Assembly: GCF_017676365.1 (NCBI RefSeq)
Contig: NZ_JADKMA010000059.1
Span: forward strand, 1-37,262
From: Streptomyces oryzae
GTDB taxonomy: Bacteria; Actinomycetota; Actinomycetes; Streptomycetales; Streptomycetaceae
Length of the DNA: 37,262 nucleotides
Direction: 5' to 3'
The notes beneath the pieces were generated by a model. The model saw only the letters and a list, made by a program, of their open reading frames with translations, made no database searches and had not been told where the DNA came from. The position numbers and the translations under genes are program-made. Shown here in pieces: positions 1 through 8,993 of this stretch. Every line of letters starts with the position of its first letter. Position 1 is the stretch's first letter.

Positions 1-42
1 CGGCTTCCCCGCGCCCCCGTTTCCCGGCTGCGGCCGGCCCGC

Positions 43-1305
43 TCAGCCGCCCTCGTCCGGTACGTGGACGCGGACGCGGTAGCCGCCGTGGCCGGTGGCC
101 TTGGTGACGGTGATCCGTATCCCGCCGCTGAAGGTGTGGCTCTCGCCAGGGGCGAACGGCGCGTCCGACATCTCGGCCAGCTCGGTGGGCAGCCGGTCGG
201 CGCAGGCGGCGCCGCCCCCGCTGTGCGGCCGGGAGTCGACGACGCGGACGGGGCCCTCGCCCGTGGGTCTGCCGGAGTCGACGGTGTAGAGCAGCACGCC
301 CTCCGCGCAGATGTCCCGGTCCAGCCCGCGGCGGGCGCGTGCCTCGGCGACTATGGCGCGGTGCCGGCCCGTCCGTATGACGGCCAGGCCCGCGTCCTGC
401 GAGCTGACCGGGGAGAGGGTGTGCTCGGTGGTACCCGGGGAGGTGACGCAGCCCACCCGGGAGCGGGGCAGCCAGCCGAACTTCCACTTGTGCCAGCCCA
501 GCAGGTCGGAGATCCCCGCCATGCTCATGGTGTCCCAGCCGCCCGCGTACTCGACGGAGGCATTCTCGGCGACGTTGTACAGGTCGGGCAGGCCGTAGAG
601 GTGGTGGGCCTCGTGCACGAAGTTGCCGCGCTGCCACAGGGCCGAGTCGGAGGCGCGGCCGAAGATGAGGGCCGCGCCGCGCACCCGGGTCCCGGCGGCG
701 CGGAGCCCGTCGAAGGTGTGGGCCTGGGAGACGGTCGGTGCGGCGGGCAGATTGCTGTCGGCGACGACGAAGACCACGTCGGCATCGCGCACCTCGGTGC
801 CCTGGCGCCGCGCGGCCTCCAGCGCGTCCTGGACGTAGCCGCGCATCACGCCGGCCGGGATGCCGCGGGTGATCCCGTAGGAGGACCACGGCCGCGGCAT
901 GCGTATCCAGTCGGAGCTGGTGTGGGTCTCCAGGCGGTACTTGCCGAAGGAGGCCCGGTTCCAGAAGCGGTCGCCGTACCGGGAGAAGAAGCGGGCGCGC
1001 TCCCCGGCCGGGCCGGTCGCCGGGTGGTCGCTGAAGTCGACCATCAGCATCAGCGCCCGCTTGTGGCCGTTGGGGCGGACGTAGGCGGGGTCCATCGGGC
1101 CCTCGTCGGTGCCGTCGCCCGGCGCTATGGCACAGGGGCCCGTGATGCCCTCGGCCGCCGCCACCTCGGCCGGGGCCAGGGTGAGGCAGGCGGTGGCCAG
1201 CGCGGTGGCTGCCGCCAGCGCCCGGCGGTGCGCGGGGCTGCGGCGTATACCGGGCTCGGCGCCGGCGTCCGGCGCCGGGTGCTTCGGTGTCCTGCGCGGC
1301 GTCAT
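43..1305 (-). CDS. secreted M6-family-like metalloprotease
   Basis: Predicted 420-aa exported zinc peptidase. An arginine-rich N-terminus and hydrophobic stretch (about residues 27-52, ending in an Ala-rich region) look like a signal peptide. The zinc site is HEAHH at residues 231-235 followed by LYGLPD, giving an HExxHxxGxxD pattern. A downstream WDTMSMAG segment resembles the Met-turn seen in M6 and metzincin-like enzymes. The ATG at 1305 is chosen over the longer open frame (to 1584) because GGAGGG sits just upstream and the extra residues are low-complexity Arg/Pro-rich sequence reaching into the divergent gene. It is divergent from the pseudouridine synthase. Assignment to an M6-like secreted protease is firm from the motif; the substrate cannot be deduced. 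Confidence 0.85.
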   Translation of the reverse strand: MTPRRTPKHPAPDAGAEPGIRRSPAHRRALAAATALATACLTLAPAEVAAAEGITGPCAIAPGDGTDEGPMDPAYVRPNGHKRALMLMVDFSDHPATGPAGERARFFSRYGDRFWNRASFGKYRLETHTSSDWIRMPRPWSSYGITRGIPAGVMRGYVQDALEAARRQGTEVRDADVVFVVADSNLPAAPTVSQAHTFDGLRAAGTRVRGAALIFGRASDSALWQRGNFVHEAHHLYGLPDLYNVAENASVEYAGGWDTMSMAGISDLLGWHKWKFGWLPRSRVGCVTSPGTTEHTLSPVSSQDAGLAVIRTGRHRAIVAEARARRGLDRDICAEGVLLYTVDSGRPTGEGPVRVVDSRPHSGGGAACADRLPTELAEMSDAPFAPGESHTFSGGIRITVTKATGHGGYRVRVHVPDEGG

Positions 1306-1498
1306 CGGCTGTTCCCTCCGGGGGTGCTCGCCGGTGTCCCGGGGCTCACGTGACACCGTCGGCCGCGGGCGGGTGCGCCGCACCTCGGACGGAGCCGCGC
1401 GAGTGACTGGTCCCACGCGGCCTGCTACGGGATGGAGGGGCCGGGCCGCTGCGAGGCGGGGGAGGGCTGCCGCGTACGGGCCGTACGGCCTCGTCCGG

Positions 1499-1504
1499 CA
1501 TACT
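1499..1504 (+). promoter_or_regulatory. candidate -10 box, leaderless start of RluA-family gene
   Basis: CATACT lies 7 nt upstream of the GTG at 1512 and the intervening bases contain no Shine-Dalgarno sequence. No convincing -35 element is seen 16-19 nt further upstream. Confidence 0.4.
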
Positions 1505-1511
1505 CGATCAG

Positions 1512-2453
1512 GTGAGCACGCTTCCTGAAACCCGCACCCTGCCCGTACCCGACGGCCTGGAGGGCGAGCGCGTCGACGCGGCACTCGCCCGGATGTTCGG
1601 CTTCTCGCGGACCAAGGCGGCCGAGCTCGCCGCGGGCGGGAAGGTGCTGCTGGACGGGGCGCCGGCGGGCAAGTCGGACCGGGTGCAGGGCGGGGCGTGG
1701 ATCGAGGTCGAGATGCCCCGGCAGGCGCAGCCGGTACAGATCGTCGCCGAGCCCGTCGAGGGCATGGAGATCGTGCATGACGACGACGACATCGTCGTGA
1801 TCGTCAAGCCGGTCGGGGTCGCGGCCCACCCCAGCCCCGGCTGGAGCGGGCCGACCGTCATCGGCGGGCTGGCCGCCGCCGGGTACACCATCGCCACCTC
1901 CGGCGCCGCCGAGCGGCAGGGCATCGTGCACCGGCTGGATGTGGGGACCTCGGGGCTGATGGTCGTCGCCAAGTCCGAGCGGGCGTACACGCTGCTCAAG
2001 CGGCAGTTCAAGGAGCGCACCGTCGACAAGCGCTACCACGCGCTGGTCCAGGGCCACCCCGATCCGCTCAGCGGCACCATCGACGCGCCCATCGGCCGCC
2101 ATCCGCAGCACGACTACAAGTGGGCGGTCACCTCCGACGGCAAGCCCTCGGTGACCCACTACGACCTGATCGAGGCATTCCGCGCCGCCAGCCTGCTGGA
2201 CATCAAGCTGGAGACCGGCCGCACCCATCAGATCCGGGTGCACATGGCGGCCCACCGGCACCCCTGCGTCGGCGACCTCACCTATGGGGCCGACCCGACG
2301 CTGGCCAAGCGGCTGCGGGTGGAGCGGCAGTGGTTGCACGCGGTGCGGCTCGGTTTCGAGCACCCCGGGGATGGGCGTTGGGTCGAGTACGAGAGTGCGT
2401 ATCCGGTGGATCTGCAGGCCGCGCTGGACTTGGTGCGGGCGGAGAGTTCCTGA
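1512..2453 (+). CDS. RluA/RluD-family 23S rRNA pseudouridine synthase
   Basis: This 313-aa protein converts uridine to pseudouridine in RNA, most likely 23S rRNA. It has an N-terminal S4 RNA-binding domain (about residues 18-80) and the catalytic motif HRLDVGTSG at 140-148, with Asp143 as the expected nucleophile. A conserved GRTHQIRVH segment lies near residues 239-247. Its length is normal for RluD-type enzymes. The GTG start has no Shine-Dalgarno sequence; CATACT at 1499-1504 ends 7 nt before it, which suits a leaderless transcript. In S. coelicolor, as I recall it, the homologue follows lspA; here the neighbour is a divergent protease gene instead. The exact modified position is not predictable. 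Confidence 0.93.
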   Translation: MSTLPETRTLPVPDGLEGERVDAALARMFGFSRTKAAELAAGGKVLLDGAPAGKSDRVQGGAWIEVEMPRQAQPVQIVAEPVEGMEIVHDDDDIVVIVKPVGVAAHPSPGWSGPTVIGGLAAAGYTIATSGAAERQGIVHRLDVGTSGLMVVAKSERAYTLLKRQFKERTVDKRYHALVQGHPDPLSGTIDAPIGRHPQHDYKWAVTSDGKPSVTHYDLIEAFRAASLLDIKLETGRTHQIRVHMAAHRHPCVGDLTYGADPTLAKRLRVERQWLHAVRLGFEHPGDGRWVEYESAYPVDLQAALDLVRAESS

Positions 2454-2466
2454 GCCAGGGGCAAGC

Positions 2467-2481
2467 GCGGTGGGAGACCGC
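2467..2481. terminator. weak hairpin between convergent genes
   Basis: GCGGT-GGGAG-ACCGC forms a 5-bp stem between the ends of the pseudouridine synthase and the MscS gene. It has no T-tract. It is the only hairpin found in this 42-nt convergent gap. Confidence 0.3.
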
Positions 2482-2495
2482 CCCCATCCGGAACC

Positions 2496-3533
2496 TCACA
2501 CCAGTTTGTCCTGCTGGATGTAGCGGATGCCCGGCAGCGCGTCCGGGTGGTAGGTCTTCAGCCAGGTGATCAGCTCCTCGCGGAGCGCACAGCGGAGGGT
2601 CCACAGATCGCCCGAGGTGCGGGCCGTCACCGCGACCCGCACCTCGATCGTGCTGGGAGTGGTGTCCGTGACCACCAGGCTCCAGCTGCGCCCGTCCCAT
2701 TCGTCGCTGGCGCGGACCAGCTCCTCCGTCTTGGCGCGCAGCTCGGCGATCGGCGTCGAGTGGTCGAGCTGGAGATAGACGGTGCCGGTCTGCTGGGAGC
2801 CGCCGCGCGACCAGTTCTCGAACGGCTTGTTGGTGAAGTACGAGACCGGCATCGTGATCCGCCGCTCGTCCCAGGTGAGGATCACCAGGTAGGAGACGGT
2901 GATCTCCTCGACGGTGCCCATCTCACCCTCGACCACGACCTCGTCGCCGATCCGCACCATGTCGCCGAAGGCGATCGACAGTCCGGCGAACAGATTGCCC
3001 AGCGTCGACTGCGCGGCGATACCGGCGACGATGCCCAGGACGCCGGCCGATGCCAGCATCGAGGTGCCGAAGGTCTTCATGCCGGGGAACTGCAGCAGTA
3101 CCGCCGCCACCGCGATCACCGTCACCACGGCGGTGACCAGCCGCCGGATCAGGGTGAGCTGGGTGCGCACCCGGCGGCCCCGCGCCGGGTCGTGGGTGGC
3201 GCCCGCGTACCGGGTGGCGATCGTCTCGGTTATCGCGGCGACGATGCGCAGGATCAGCCAGGCCGAGGCCGCGATCAGCACGATGGTCAGCCACCGGTCG
3301 GCACCGGCTCTGTGGTCCCTGGCCAGATGCGTGCTGTCGAAGAAACCGCTGACCAGTGCTACGAAGAGCACGGCTTGGAACGGGAAGCGGCCGCTGCGCA
3401 GCAGGCCCCACATCGGGGTCTCCGGGTGGCGGGCGTCGAGGCGCACCATCAGCCGGTCGACGGCCCAGGCGAGGACGTACGCGAGCACGATCGCGCCACC
3501 GAAGACGATGACGGGCCGAAGCACGTTCTCCAT
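2496..3533 (-). CDS. MscS-family mechanosensitive ion channel
   Basis: This 345-aa integral membrane protein probably releases solutes on hypo-osmotic shock. There are hydrophobic segments near residues 5-27, 52-64, 82-104 and 132-150. The MscS pore helix and beta domain begin near 156-200 (GIVAGIAAQSTLGN, then GDMVRIGDEV), followed by the conserved VEEITVSYLVI stretch and a C-terminal alpha/beta region. The start at 3533 is preceded by AAGGAG at good spacing; the open frame continues to 3737 but that part is low-complexity and overlaps the divergent hydrolase. It resembles the short MscS/YnaI-like actinobacterial type. Gating ligand or physiology cannot be read from sequence. Confidence 0.9.
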   Translation of the reverse strand: MENVLRPVIVFGGAIVLAYVLAWAVDRLMVRLDARHPETPMWGLLRSGRFPFQAVLFVALVSGFFDSTHLARDHRAGADRWLTIVLIAASAWLILRIVAAITETIATRYAGATHDPARGRRVRTQLTLIRRLVTAVVTVIAVAAVLLQFPGMKTFGTSMLASAGVLGIVAGIAAQSTLGNLFAGLSIAFGDMVRIGDEVVVEGEMGTVEEITVSYLVILTWDERRITMPVSYFTNKPFENWSRGGSQQTGTVYLQLDHSTPIAELRAKTEELVRASDEWDGRSWSLVVTDTTPSTIEVRVAVTARTSGDLWTLRCALREELITWLKTYHPDALPGIRYIQQDKLV

Positions 3534-3644
3534 GGTCGCCTTTCTCCTTGGTCTCCTGCAGCACCGACGACCGTACCTGGCACCATGTGGAGTACCCGCC
3601 TCCAGGGCCCTCAGCGGGGGCTCTTTGTGAAGGAAGTGACATCT

Positions 3645-4232
3645 GTGGCACCCGTATCGATCGTTCTCCTGCACTCCGTGTGCGGCCTCACCGCGGATGT
3701 GCGCGCCGCGGCGGAACGGCTCCGTGCGGCGGGGCACGAGGTGATCACCCCGGACCTCTTCGACGGGCGGACCGCCTCATCGGTGGAGGAAGGGATGCGG
3801 ATGCGCGAGGAGGAAGGCAGCCCCGACCGCGACGAGCTGCTGCGCCGGGCCGTGACCGCGACGGCACCGCACTCCGGCAAGGGCCTGGTCTACGCGGGCT
3901 TCTCGATGGGCGGCTCCATCGCCCAGACCCTCGCACTGGCCGACGAGAAGGCGCGCGGCCTGGTGCTGCTCTCCGGCACTTCGGACATCGCGGAGGACGC
4001 GGCGGTGGACGGCCTCCCCGTACAGCTGCACGTCGGGGACCCCGACGCCTTCGAGCCGCACGACTGGCTGAACGCCTGGTATCTGCGGATGCAGCGGGCC
4101 GGCGCCGACGTGGAGGTGTACAGATACCCGGGGGCCGGGCATCTGTACACCCACGCCGAGCTGGAGGACTACGACGAGGAGGCCGCGGAGCGCACCTGGC
4201 GGACGGTGCTGGGGTTCCTGGAAACCCTTTAG
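3645..4232 (+). CDS. dienelactone-hydrolase-like alpha/beta hydrolase
   Basis: A 195-aa single-domain alpha/beta hydrolase. The nucleophile elbow is GFSMGG with Ser87, where classical dienelactone hydrolases have Cys. The other triad members are probably Asp132 or Asp134 in HVGDPDAFEP and His166 in GAGHLYTH. The GTG at 3645 has AAGGAAG 8 nt upstream; in-frame GTGs at 3627 and 3636 are alternatives that add a few residues. It is divergent from the MscS gene and convergent with phoD. The Ser nucleophile suggests a carboxylesterase-like activity rather than dienelactone chemistry; the natural substrate is unknown. Confidence 0.85.
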   Translation: MAPVSIVLLHSVCGLTADVRAAAERLRAAGHEVITPDLFDGRTASSVEEGMRMREEEGSPDRDELLRRAVTATAPHSGKGLVYAGFSMGGSIAQTLALADEKARGLVLLSGTSDIAEDAAVDGLPVQLHVGDPDAFEPHDWLNAWYLRMQRAGADVEVYRYPGAGHLYTHAELEDYDEEAAERTWRTVLGFLETL

Positions 4233-4281
4233 GGCTTCTCGGAACTCGCTGGCGCTCCTCCGGAATCCGCTGGCGACCTGG

Positions 4282-4307
4282 GCGGATCAGCCCACGGGCT
4301 GATCCGC
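4282..4307. terminator. perfect 12-bp inverted repeat spanning the phoD stop codon
   Basis: GCGGATCAGCCC (4282-4293) and its exact complement GGGCTGATCCGC (4296-4307) are separated by AC. The phoD stop codon (4287-4289) lies within the left arm. It sits between convergent hydrolase and phoD genes and probably acts as a bidirectional terminator or 3' stabiliser. No T-tract follows, as is common in Streptomyces. Confidence 0.6.
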
Positions 4308-5972
4308 GCGCTCGACGTGCTGCGAGCCGGAGGCGGTGCGGTAGGAGCGGCGCCAGGCGGCGGTGGCGTGCTGGTCGGTCTTGTCGGACAGCACGAAGTA
4401 GTCCAGCTGTGCCCGTGCCGCGTCCACGTCCAGTACCCCGTAGCCGTGCGAGTCCATGTCGACCCAGCGCACATGGCGGTTGGCGGCACGCACGGCGGTC
4501 TCGGCGACGCCGGAGAGGGTGTCGGGGGCGACGTGCAGGGTGTCGTCCAGGTTGTCGGAGGTGACGGAGGTGATGACGAACTCCGTGGCGACGGCGGGCT
4601 CGTGGGGGTAGTCGGCGGCGCGCAGCGGCACGTCGTTGGCCCAGTTCATATGGATGTCGCCGGTCAGGAAGACGGTGTCGGTGACCTGGTTGTCGCGCAG
4701 ATGCGTGAGGAGTTCGCGCCGGTCGTCCGTATAGCCGTCCCACTGGTCGGTGTTGACGGCCAGCCCTTCCGCGGGCACGCCGAGGCACTCGGCGAGCGGG
4801 CCGAGGAACTTGGCGGGGACGGAACCGAAGGCCACCTGGGAGATCATCACCGGGTTGCCGACCAGCTTCCAGCGGGCCGGGGAGTGGGTGAGGCCCTTCT
4901 TCAGCCAGTCCAGCTGCCGGCGCCCGGTCAGCGTCCGGTCCGGGTCGTCGATGTCCTTTCCGTCGCCCGCCTTGGCCTGTGCGTCGCGGAAGGAGCGCAG
5001 ATCCAGCAGGTGCAGTTCGGCCAGCCGCCCGAAGCGCAGCTTCCGGAAGGTGGTGCCCGCGGTGGACGGCCGTACCGGCAGCCACTCGAAGTACGCCTGC
5101 TTCGCCGCTGTCGTCCGCTTCGCCCAGTCGCCCTCGGCGGCCGGATCGTGGTTGACGGCGCCGCCCGACCAGGCGTTGTCGGCGAACTCGTGGTCGTCCC
5201 AGATGGCGATGAGGGGGTGCGCCGCGTGCATGGCCTGGAGGTCGGGGTCGGACTTGTAGTGGCCGTGCCGCACCCGGTAGTCGGCGAGCGAGACGATCTC
5301 GTGCGGGGGCTGCACGGTCCGTACGACGGCGTCACCCGTGGGGTACTCGCCGTGCCCGTACTCGTAGATGTAGTCGCCCAGATGCAGCACCGCGTGCAGA
5401 TCGCTCCGGGCCGCCAGATGCCGGTACGAGGCGAAGTAGCCGCCCTCGTAGTTGGCGCAGGAGACCACCCCGAGACGGAGGTTGGCGACCTCGGCGCCCT
5501 CGGCGGGCGCGGTACGGGTGCGGCCGGTGGGGGAGTGGACGCCGTCCGCCGTGAAGCGGAAGTAGTACATGGTGGCCGGACGCAGCCCGCGGACATCGGC
5601 CTTGACGGTGTGGTCGGAGGCGGCCTCGGCCCGTACGGCGCCGCGTGCCACGGTGCGGGAGAACCCACGGTCCTCCGCCACCTGCCAGGCCACCTCGACC
5701 GGGCGGCCCTTGCCCGAGCCGGGCACGGCACCGGGCTCGGGGGTGACCCGGGTCCACAGCAGCACCCCGTCCGGGAGGGGATCACCCGAGGCGACCCCGT
5801 GCACGAAGGAGGGGCCGGCGTCGGCGGCGCTCGCGCCGGGCAGCGCGCCCGCCAGCGGCAGCAGCGCGGCACCGGCCGCACCGGCGGCGACCACGGCGCG
5901 GCGCGGCGGCGCGGTTCTCAAGGAAGCCGTTCTCGGCGAGGCGGATCTCGTGAAGTCGTCGGTGGAAGTCAC
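4287..5972 (-). CDS. phoD: PhoD-type alkaline phosphatase, Tat-exported
   Basis: This 561-aa extracellular phosphodiesterase/phosphomonoesterase scavenges phosphate and belongs to the Ca/Fe-dependent PhoD family. The N-terminus carries twin arginines ([10 protein letters not shown] at 22-31), a hydrophobic stretch and an Ala-rich cleavage region near residue 50, a Tat signal peptide. An N-terminal domain (about 53-160) precedes the metallophosphatase core with SCANYEGG (171-178), [10 protein letters not shown] (197-206), [11 protein letters not shown] (258-268) and [11 protein letters not shown]. The GTG start has no Shine-Dalgarno sequence; TAACAT ends 8 nt upstream (leaderless candidate). 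I found one partial GTTC-type half site but no convincing tandem Pho box, so PhoP control is inferred only from the family. Confidence 0.93.
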   Translation of the reverse strand: MTSTDDFTRSASPRTASLRTAPPRRAVVAAGAAGAALLPLAGALPGASAADAGPSFVHGVASGDPLPDGVLLWTRVTPEPGAVPGSGKGRPVEVAWQVAEDRGFSRTVARGAVRAEAASDHTVKADVRGLRPATMYYFRFTADGVHSPTGRTRTAPAEGAEVANLRLGVVSCANYEGGYFASYRHLAARSDLHAVLHLGDYIYEYGHGEYPTGDAVVRTVQPPHEIVSLADYRVRHGHYKSDPDLQAMHAAHPLIAIWDDHEFADNAWSGGAVNHDPAAEGDWAKRTTAAKQAYFEWLPVRPSTAGTTFRKLRFGRLAELHLLDLRSFRDAQAKAGDGKDIDDPDRTLTGRRQLDWLKKGLTHSPARWKLVGNPVMISQVAFGSVPAKFLGPLAECLGVPAEGLAVNTDQWDGYTDDRRELLTHLRDNQVTDTVFLTGDIHMNWANDVPLRAADYPHEPAVATEFVITSVTSDNLDDTLHVAPDTLSGVAETAVRAANRHVRWVDMDSHGYGVLDVDAARAQLDYFVLSDKTDQHATAAWRRSYRTASGSQHVERADQPVG

Positions 5973-5980
5973 GAGCGGTC

Positions 5981-5986
5981 ATGTTA
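5981..5986 (-). promoter_or_regulatory. candidate -10 box of phoD
   Basis: On the minus strand TAACAT ends 8 nt before the phoD GTG, and no ribosome-binding site lies between. No clear -35 is visible, which would suit an activator-dependent promoter. Confidence 0.4.
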
Positions 5987-6000
5987 CGCATCAGTAAGAA

Positions 6001-6060
6001 CGAGGGGCAGACCGCAGGTTGCCTGCGATCCGCCCCTCGCCGCGCGGCACCGGGGTGCCG
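6001..6060 (-). terminator. double hairpin after the DsbA-like gene
   Basis: Two stems lie downstream of the DsbA-like gene. The first, CGGCACC/GGTGCCG (6045-6051 with 6054-6060), is directly after the stop. The second is an 18-nt arm pair (6001-6018 with 6022-6039) with 16 of 18 positions paired around a 3-nt loop, followed on the minus strand by a short T-containing stretch. A strong terminator for the membrane protein/DsbA pair, placed to insulate phoD. Confidence 0.7.
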
Positions 6061-6061
6061 G

Positions 6062-6826
6062 TTACTTCTTCTCCGACTTGCCCGACTTCAGATCGACGCC
6101 CATCTCCTTGAGCTTGGCGGGCACGTCCTGCGGCTGCACCTGCTCACCGTCGATCTTGATGGTGGGGGTGGACTGGATCTCGGCGCCGTTGAAGCTGGCG
6201 ATCATGTCCTTGGCCCACTTGTTGTACTTCTTGCCCTTGACGGCCTTCTCGAACGCCTTGTTGTCCTTCAGCTCCGGGACCGTGTCCGAGACCTTGAGCA
6301 GGTAGTTGTTGTCGGCGAACTTGTCCGGCCCCTGCTCCTCCGGGTGCCACTTGGCCGAGTACAGCTGCTTCTTGTACTCCGCGAACGCCTTGGTGCTCAC
6401 GGCCTTGGCGGCGCCCAGCGCGCGGGCGGCGTTCTTGGAGCCGGTGCCGCCCATGTTGCCGTCGATGATCGCGCCGAGGTGGATGCGCAGCTTGTACTTG
6501 CCCTCGTCGGCGCCCTTCTGCAGCGGTTCGCCCACCGCCTGCTCGAAGCTGGCGCAGGCCGGGCAGCGCAGGTCCTCGTAGACGTCGATGGTCTTCTCGG
6601 CCTTGGCGCCCCCGGTGGTGACGGACATGCCGTCGTCGCTGGACCCCTGCTCGTTCATCTTGGCGACGGCGATGCCGATACCGGCCACCACGGCCAGCAC
6701 TCCGACGACCGAGAGCGCGACCAGCAACTGCCGCCGGGTGCGCTCCTTCTTGGCCTGCTTCTCCCGCTCGATACGCAGCCGCTCGCGGGCGGCGCGCTTG
6801 GCTTCCTGGCTGTTGCGCTTGCTCAT
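6062..6826 (-). CDS. membrane-anchored DsbA-like thioredoxin-fold protein
   Basis: A 254-aa protein with a highly charged cytoplasmic N-terminus (residues 1-32), one membrane anchor (about 33-55) and an extracytoplasmic thioredoxin-like domain. The active site is CPAC at 88-91 in YEDLRCPACASFE, and a cis-Pro loop is suggested by QSTPTIKIDG. This is the actinobacterial DsbA/thioredoxin_4 layout; the role is disulfide formation or isomerisation in exported proteins. It begins 44 nt after the stop of an upstream membrane protein gene on the same strand, so the two probably form an operon. Redox partner and clients cannot be determined. Confidence 0.88.
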   Translation of the reverse strand: MSKRNSQEAKRAARERLRIEREKQAKKERTRRQLLVALSVVGVLAVVAGIGIAVAKMNEQGSSDDGMSVTTGGAKAEKTIDVYEDLRCPACASFEQAVGEPLQKGADEGKYKLRIHLGAIIDGNMGGTGSKNAARALGAAKAVSTKAFAEYKKQLYSAKWHPEEQGPDKFADNNYLLKVSDTVPELKDNKAFEKAVKGKKYNKWAKDMIASFNGAEIQSTPTIKIDGEQVQPQDVPAKLKEMGVDLKSGKSEKK

Positions 6827-6870
6827 GACTGTGTGCTTCTCCGTTGTCCGTACGCGAAAGAAAACCCTGC

Positions 6871-7590
6871 TCAGACCGCCGGTGCGGCGGCGCTGAGCGC
6901 GGGCGGCCCGCGACGGTGCACGGAGTGGGTCAGCAGCGGCAGCGCGCGCGGCTCACCGGGGCCCGGCGTACGCCGCGGCAGCACCGGGCCGCCGCCGCGG
7001 AAGGTACGGCGGACGGCGACCGCGAGCCGCAGCGGGCGGAAGGCGGTGGAGGCCACCGCACGCAGCAGCCCGGCGAGGGCCGCCTCGCCGCGGCGTAGCC
7101 ACAGGGCGGCCAGCAGGCCCACGGCCACATGCGCGGCCAGCAGCAGCCAGGGCAGCGCCGGGCCGGGCACTCCGTGGACGCCCGGCGGATACGCGCCGGC
7201 CGCGCCGCCCCGCGCGGCAATCCGCGCCAGTGGTGTGCCGACGCTGCCGCCGCCGCACAGCAGATCCACGCCAACCGAGCGCAGCGGCCCCGTCACCGGG
7301 CCGCCCGCCTGCCCGTAGCAGGCGTGCTGGCCCGTGGTGAAGACGGTGTCAGCGGCCAGCTCCAGCGGGACCAGCAGCGCCGCGATCCGTACGAAGCCGC
7401 GCTCCCGCCCAGCCAGCACGAACGCCAGCGCGAAGATCACCGCGGAGACGGTGAGGAACGGGCGCAGCGGGACGGGGGAGCCGGAGAGCAGGACGTGGGC
7501 GCCTGAGGACAGGGTGACGCACAGCGCGGTGAAGAGCCCCGCGCGCGCCGTTCTCACCCCTGCTGCTCCCATGGTGACCGAGTGTGCCAT
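6871..7590 (-). CDS. four-helix membrane protein of unknown family
   Basis: A 239-aa protein with hydrophobic segments near residues 14-30, 38-55, 60-75 and 130-150, a cysteine pair in the loop TGQHACYG and DLLCGGG, and a long Arg/Pro-rich C-terminus. I do not recognise the family. The two loop cysteines and the downstream DsbA-like gene make a thiol-redox link possible (VKOR-like function was considered), but no VKOR CxxC motif is present. The start is uncertain: ATG at 7590 gives the longest plausible protein and ATG at 7572 is in frame; neither has a good Shine-Dalgarno sequence. Coding bias and the operon-like placement support a real gene. Confidence 0.7.
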   Translation of the reverse strand: MAHSVTMGAAGVRTARAGLFTALCVTLSSGAHVLLSGSPVPLRPFLTVSAVIFALAFVLAGRERGFVRIAALLVPLELAADTVFTTGQHACYGQAGGPVTGPLRSVGVDLLCGGGSVGTPLARIAARGGAAGAYPPGVHGVPGPALPWLLLAAHVAVGLLAALWLRRGEAALAGLLRAVASTAFRPLRLAVAVRRTFRGGGPVLPRRTPGPGEPRALPLLTHSVHRRGPPALSAAAPAV

Positions 7591-7615
7591 GCCGGGGCGT
7601 AAGCGGTCTCTAAAG

Positions 7616-7685
7616 GGCCGGATCCGGTTGGCCCGGCTGTTGCCGCCTGCCCTCGCGAGCGGGCTCACACCCCCCGGATCCGGCC
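7616..7685. repeat. inverted repeat built on a self-palindromic core
   Basis: GGCCGGATCCGG (7616-7627) and CCGGATCCGGCC (7674-7685) are exact complements, and each contains the palindrome CCGGATCCGG. The right arm lies in the last codons of the DUF2252 gene and the left arm lies in the gap before the next gene. A smaller GCCC..GGGC hairpin sits inside the loop. It may be the DUF2252 terminator. Confidence 0.35.
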
Positions 7686-8993
7686 GTTGCGGAAGAGGTC
7701 CACGAAGATCTGGTGGTCGCGGCGGGCCTGTGCGCCATAGCTGTGGGCGAAGTCGACCAGCATCTCCCGGAAGCCGTCCTCGTCCGCCGAGATCGCCTCG
7801 TCGATGGCGCGCTCGGTGGAGAACGGGACCAGACTGTGGCCGCTCTCCGCCTCGTCCGCCGCCGCGTGCATCGTCGCCGTCGCGCGGGCGAGATCCGCGG
7901 TGACCTGCGCGATCTCCTCCGGGTCCGACAGCTCCGACCAGTCCAGGTCGACCGCGTAGGGCGAGACCTCGGCGACCAGCTGGCCCGCACCGTTCAGCTC
8001 CGTCCAGCCCAGCCACGGGTCGGCGTGCGACTGGAGGGCGCGCTGCGAGATGACGGTGCGGTGCCCCTCGTGCCGGAAGTAGTCGCGCACGGCCTGGTCG
8101 GTGATGTGCCGCGAGACGGCCGGGGTCTGCGCCTGCTTCATATAGATGACCAGGTCGTTCTCCAGGGCGTCGCTGTGGCCCTCCAGCAGGATGTTGTACG
8201 ACGGCAGGCCCGCGCTGCCTATGCCGATGCCGCGGCGGCCCACCACGTCCTTGACCCGGTGCGCGCCGTGCCGCTCGCGGCCCTCGTGCGGCGGGAGGGT
8301 GTGCAGATAGGCGTCGAACGCCTCCAGGACCGCGTCCCGGGTCTCCTTGTCCAGCTCGATGGAGCCGCCGCCGGGGCTGAACCGGCGCTCCGAGTCGCGG
8401 ATCTCGGTCATGGTGCCCAGCAGCCCGAAGCGGGTGTTGGCACGGGCTGCGCGCAGCGCGTCCAGCAGCGGACCGCGTGCGGTCTCCAGGGTGAGGGTGG
8501 GCGGCTCGGTCTCGGCGGCGCCGGAGGCCATCGCGCGGATGCGGTCGCGGTAGGCGTCGGCGTAGGTGGTCACCAGTGCGGTGATCTGCTCGTCGCTGAG
8601 TGCCTTGCTGTAGCCCAGCAGTGCGACGGAGGCGGCGAAGCGCTTGAGGTCCCAGGTGAAGGGGCCGACGTACGCCTCGTCGAAGTCGTTGACATTGAAC
8701 AGCAGCCGGCCGTTGGCGTTCATGTACGTGCCGAAGTTCTCGGCGTGCAGGTCGCCGTGTATCCACACCCGGCTGGTGCGCTCGTCCAGGAACGGGCCGC
8801 TGTTCCGTTCCTCGTGCAGGTCGGCGTAGAACAGGCAGGCCGTGCCCCGGTAGAAGGCGAAGGCGGAGGCGGCCATCTTGCGGAACTTCGTCTTGAAGGC
8901 CGCCGGATCGGCGGCGAGGAGGTCGCCGAAGGCGGTGTCGAAGACCTCCAGGATGGTCTCGCCGCGCTCTGCTGCCTGGCCTGCCGTGGTCAT
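7665..8993 (-). CDS. DUF2252 domain protein
   Basis: A 442-aa cytoplasmic protein of the DUF2252 family. The signature segment HGDLHAENFG (79-88) resembles the HGDxxxxN catalytic loop of aminoglycoside-phosphotransferase and kinase-like folds, followed by an NVNDFDEAYVGPF segment reminiscent of a metal-binding DFD loop. A kinase-like fold is therefore an inference; the biochemical function of the family is not established to my knowledge. The ATG at 8993 has GGAG at good spacing. It is divergent from dnaE, and the order DUF2252-dnaE is, from memory, conserved in Streptomyces. Confidence 0.88.
   Translation of the reverse strand: MTTAGQAAERGETILEVFDTAFGDLLAADPAAFKTKFRKMAASAFAFYRGTACLFYADLHEERNSGPFLDERTSRVWIHGDLHAENFGTYMNANGRLLFNVNDFDEAYVGPFTWDLKRFAASVALLGYSKALSDEQITALVTTYADAYRDRIRAMASGAAETEPPTLTLETARGPLLDALRAARANTRFGLLGTMTEIRDSERRFSPGGGSIELDKETRDAVLEAFDAYLHTLPPHEGRERHGAHRVKDVVGRRGIGIGSAGLPSYNILLEGHSDALENDLVIYMKQAQTPAVSRHITDQAVRDYFRHEGHRTVISQRALQSHADPWLGWTELNGAGQLVAEVSPYAVDLDWSELSDPEEIAQVTADLARATATMHAAADEAESGHSLVPFSTERAIDEAISADEDGFREMLVDFAHSYGAQARRDHQIFVDLFRNGRIRGV

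Noticed and set aside
5973..6000. Tandem Pho box for phoD
   Set aside because: Only one partial GTTC-like half site was seen; a PhoP site needs at least two 11-nt direct repeats.
4317..6305. 662-codon open frame antisense to phoD and part of the DsbA-like gene
   Set aside because: Covers two certain genes and two terminator hairpins; composition artefact.
6871..7590. VKOR-family protein
   Set aside because: The loop cysteines are not in a CxxC motif and the characteristic VKOR Ser/Thr and loop-cysteine layout is missing.
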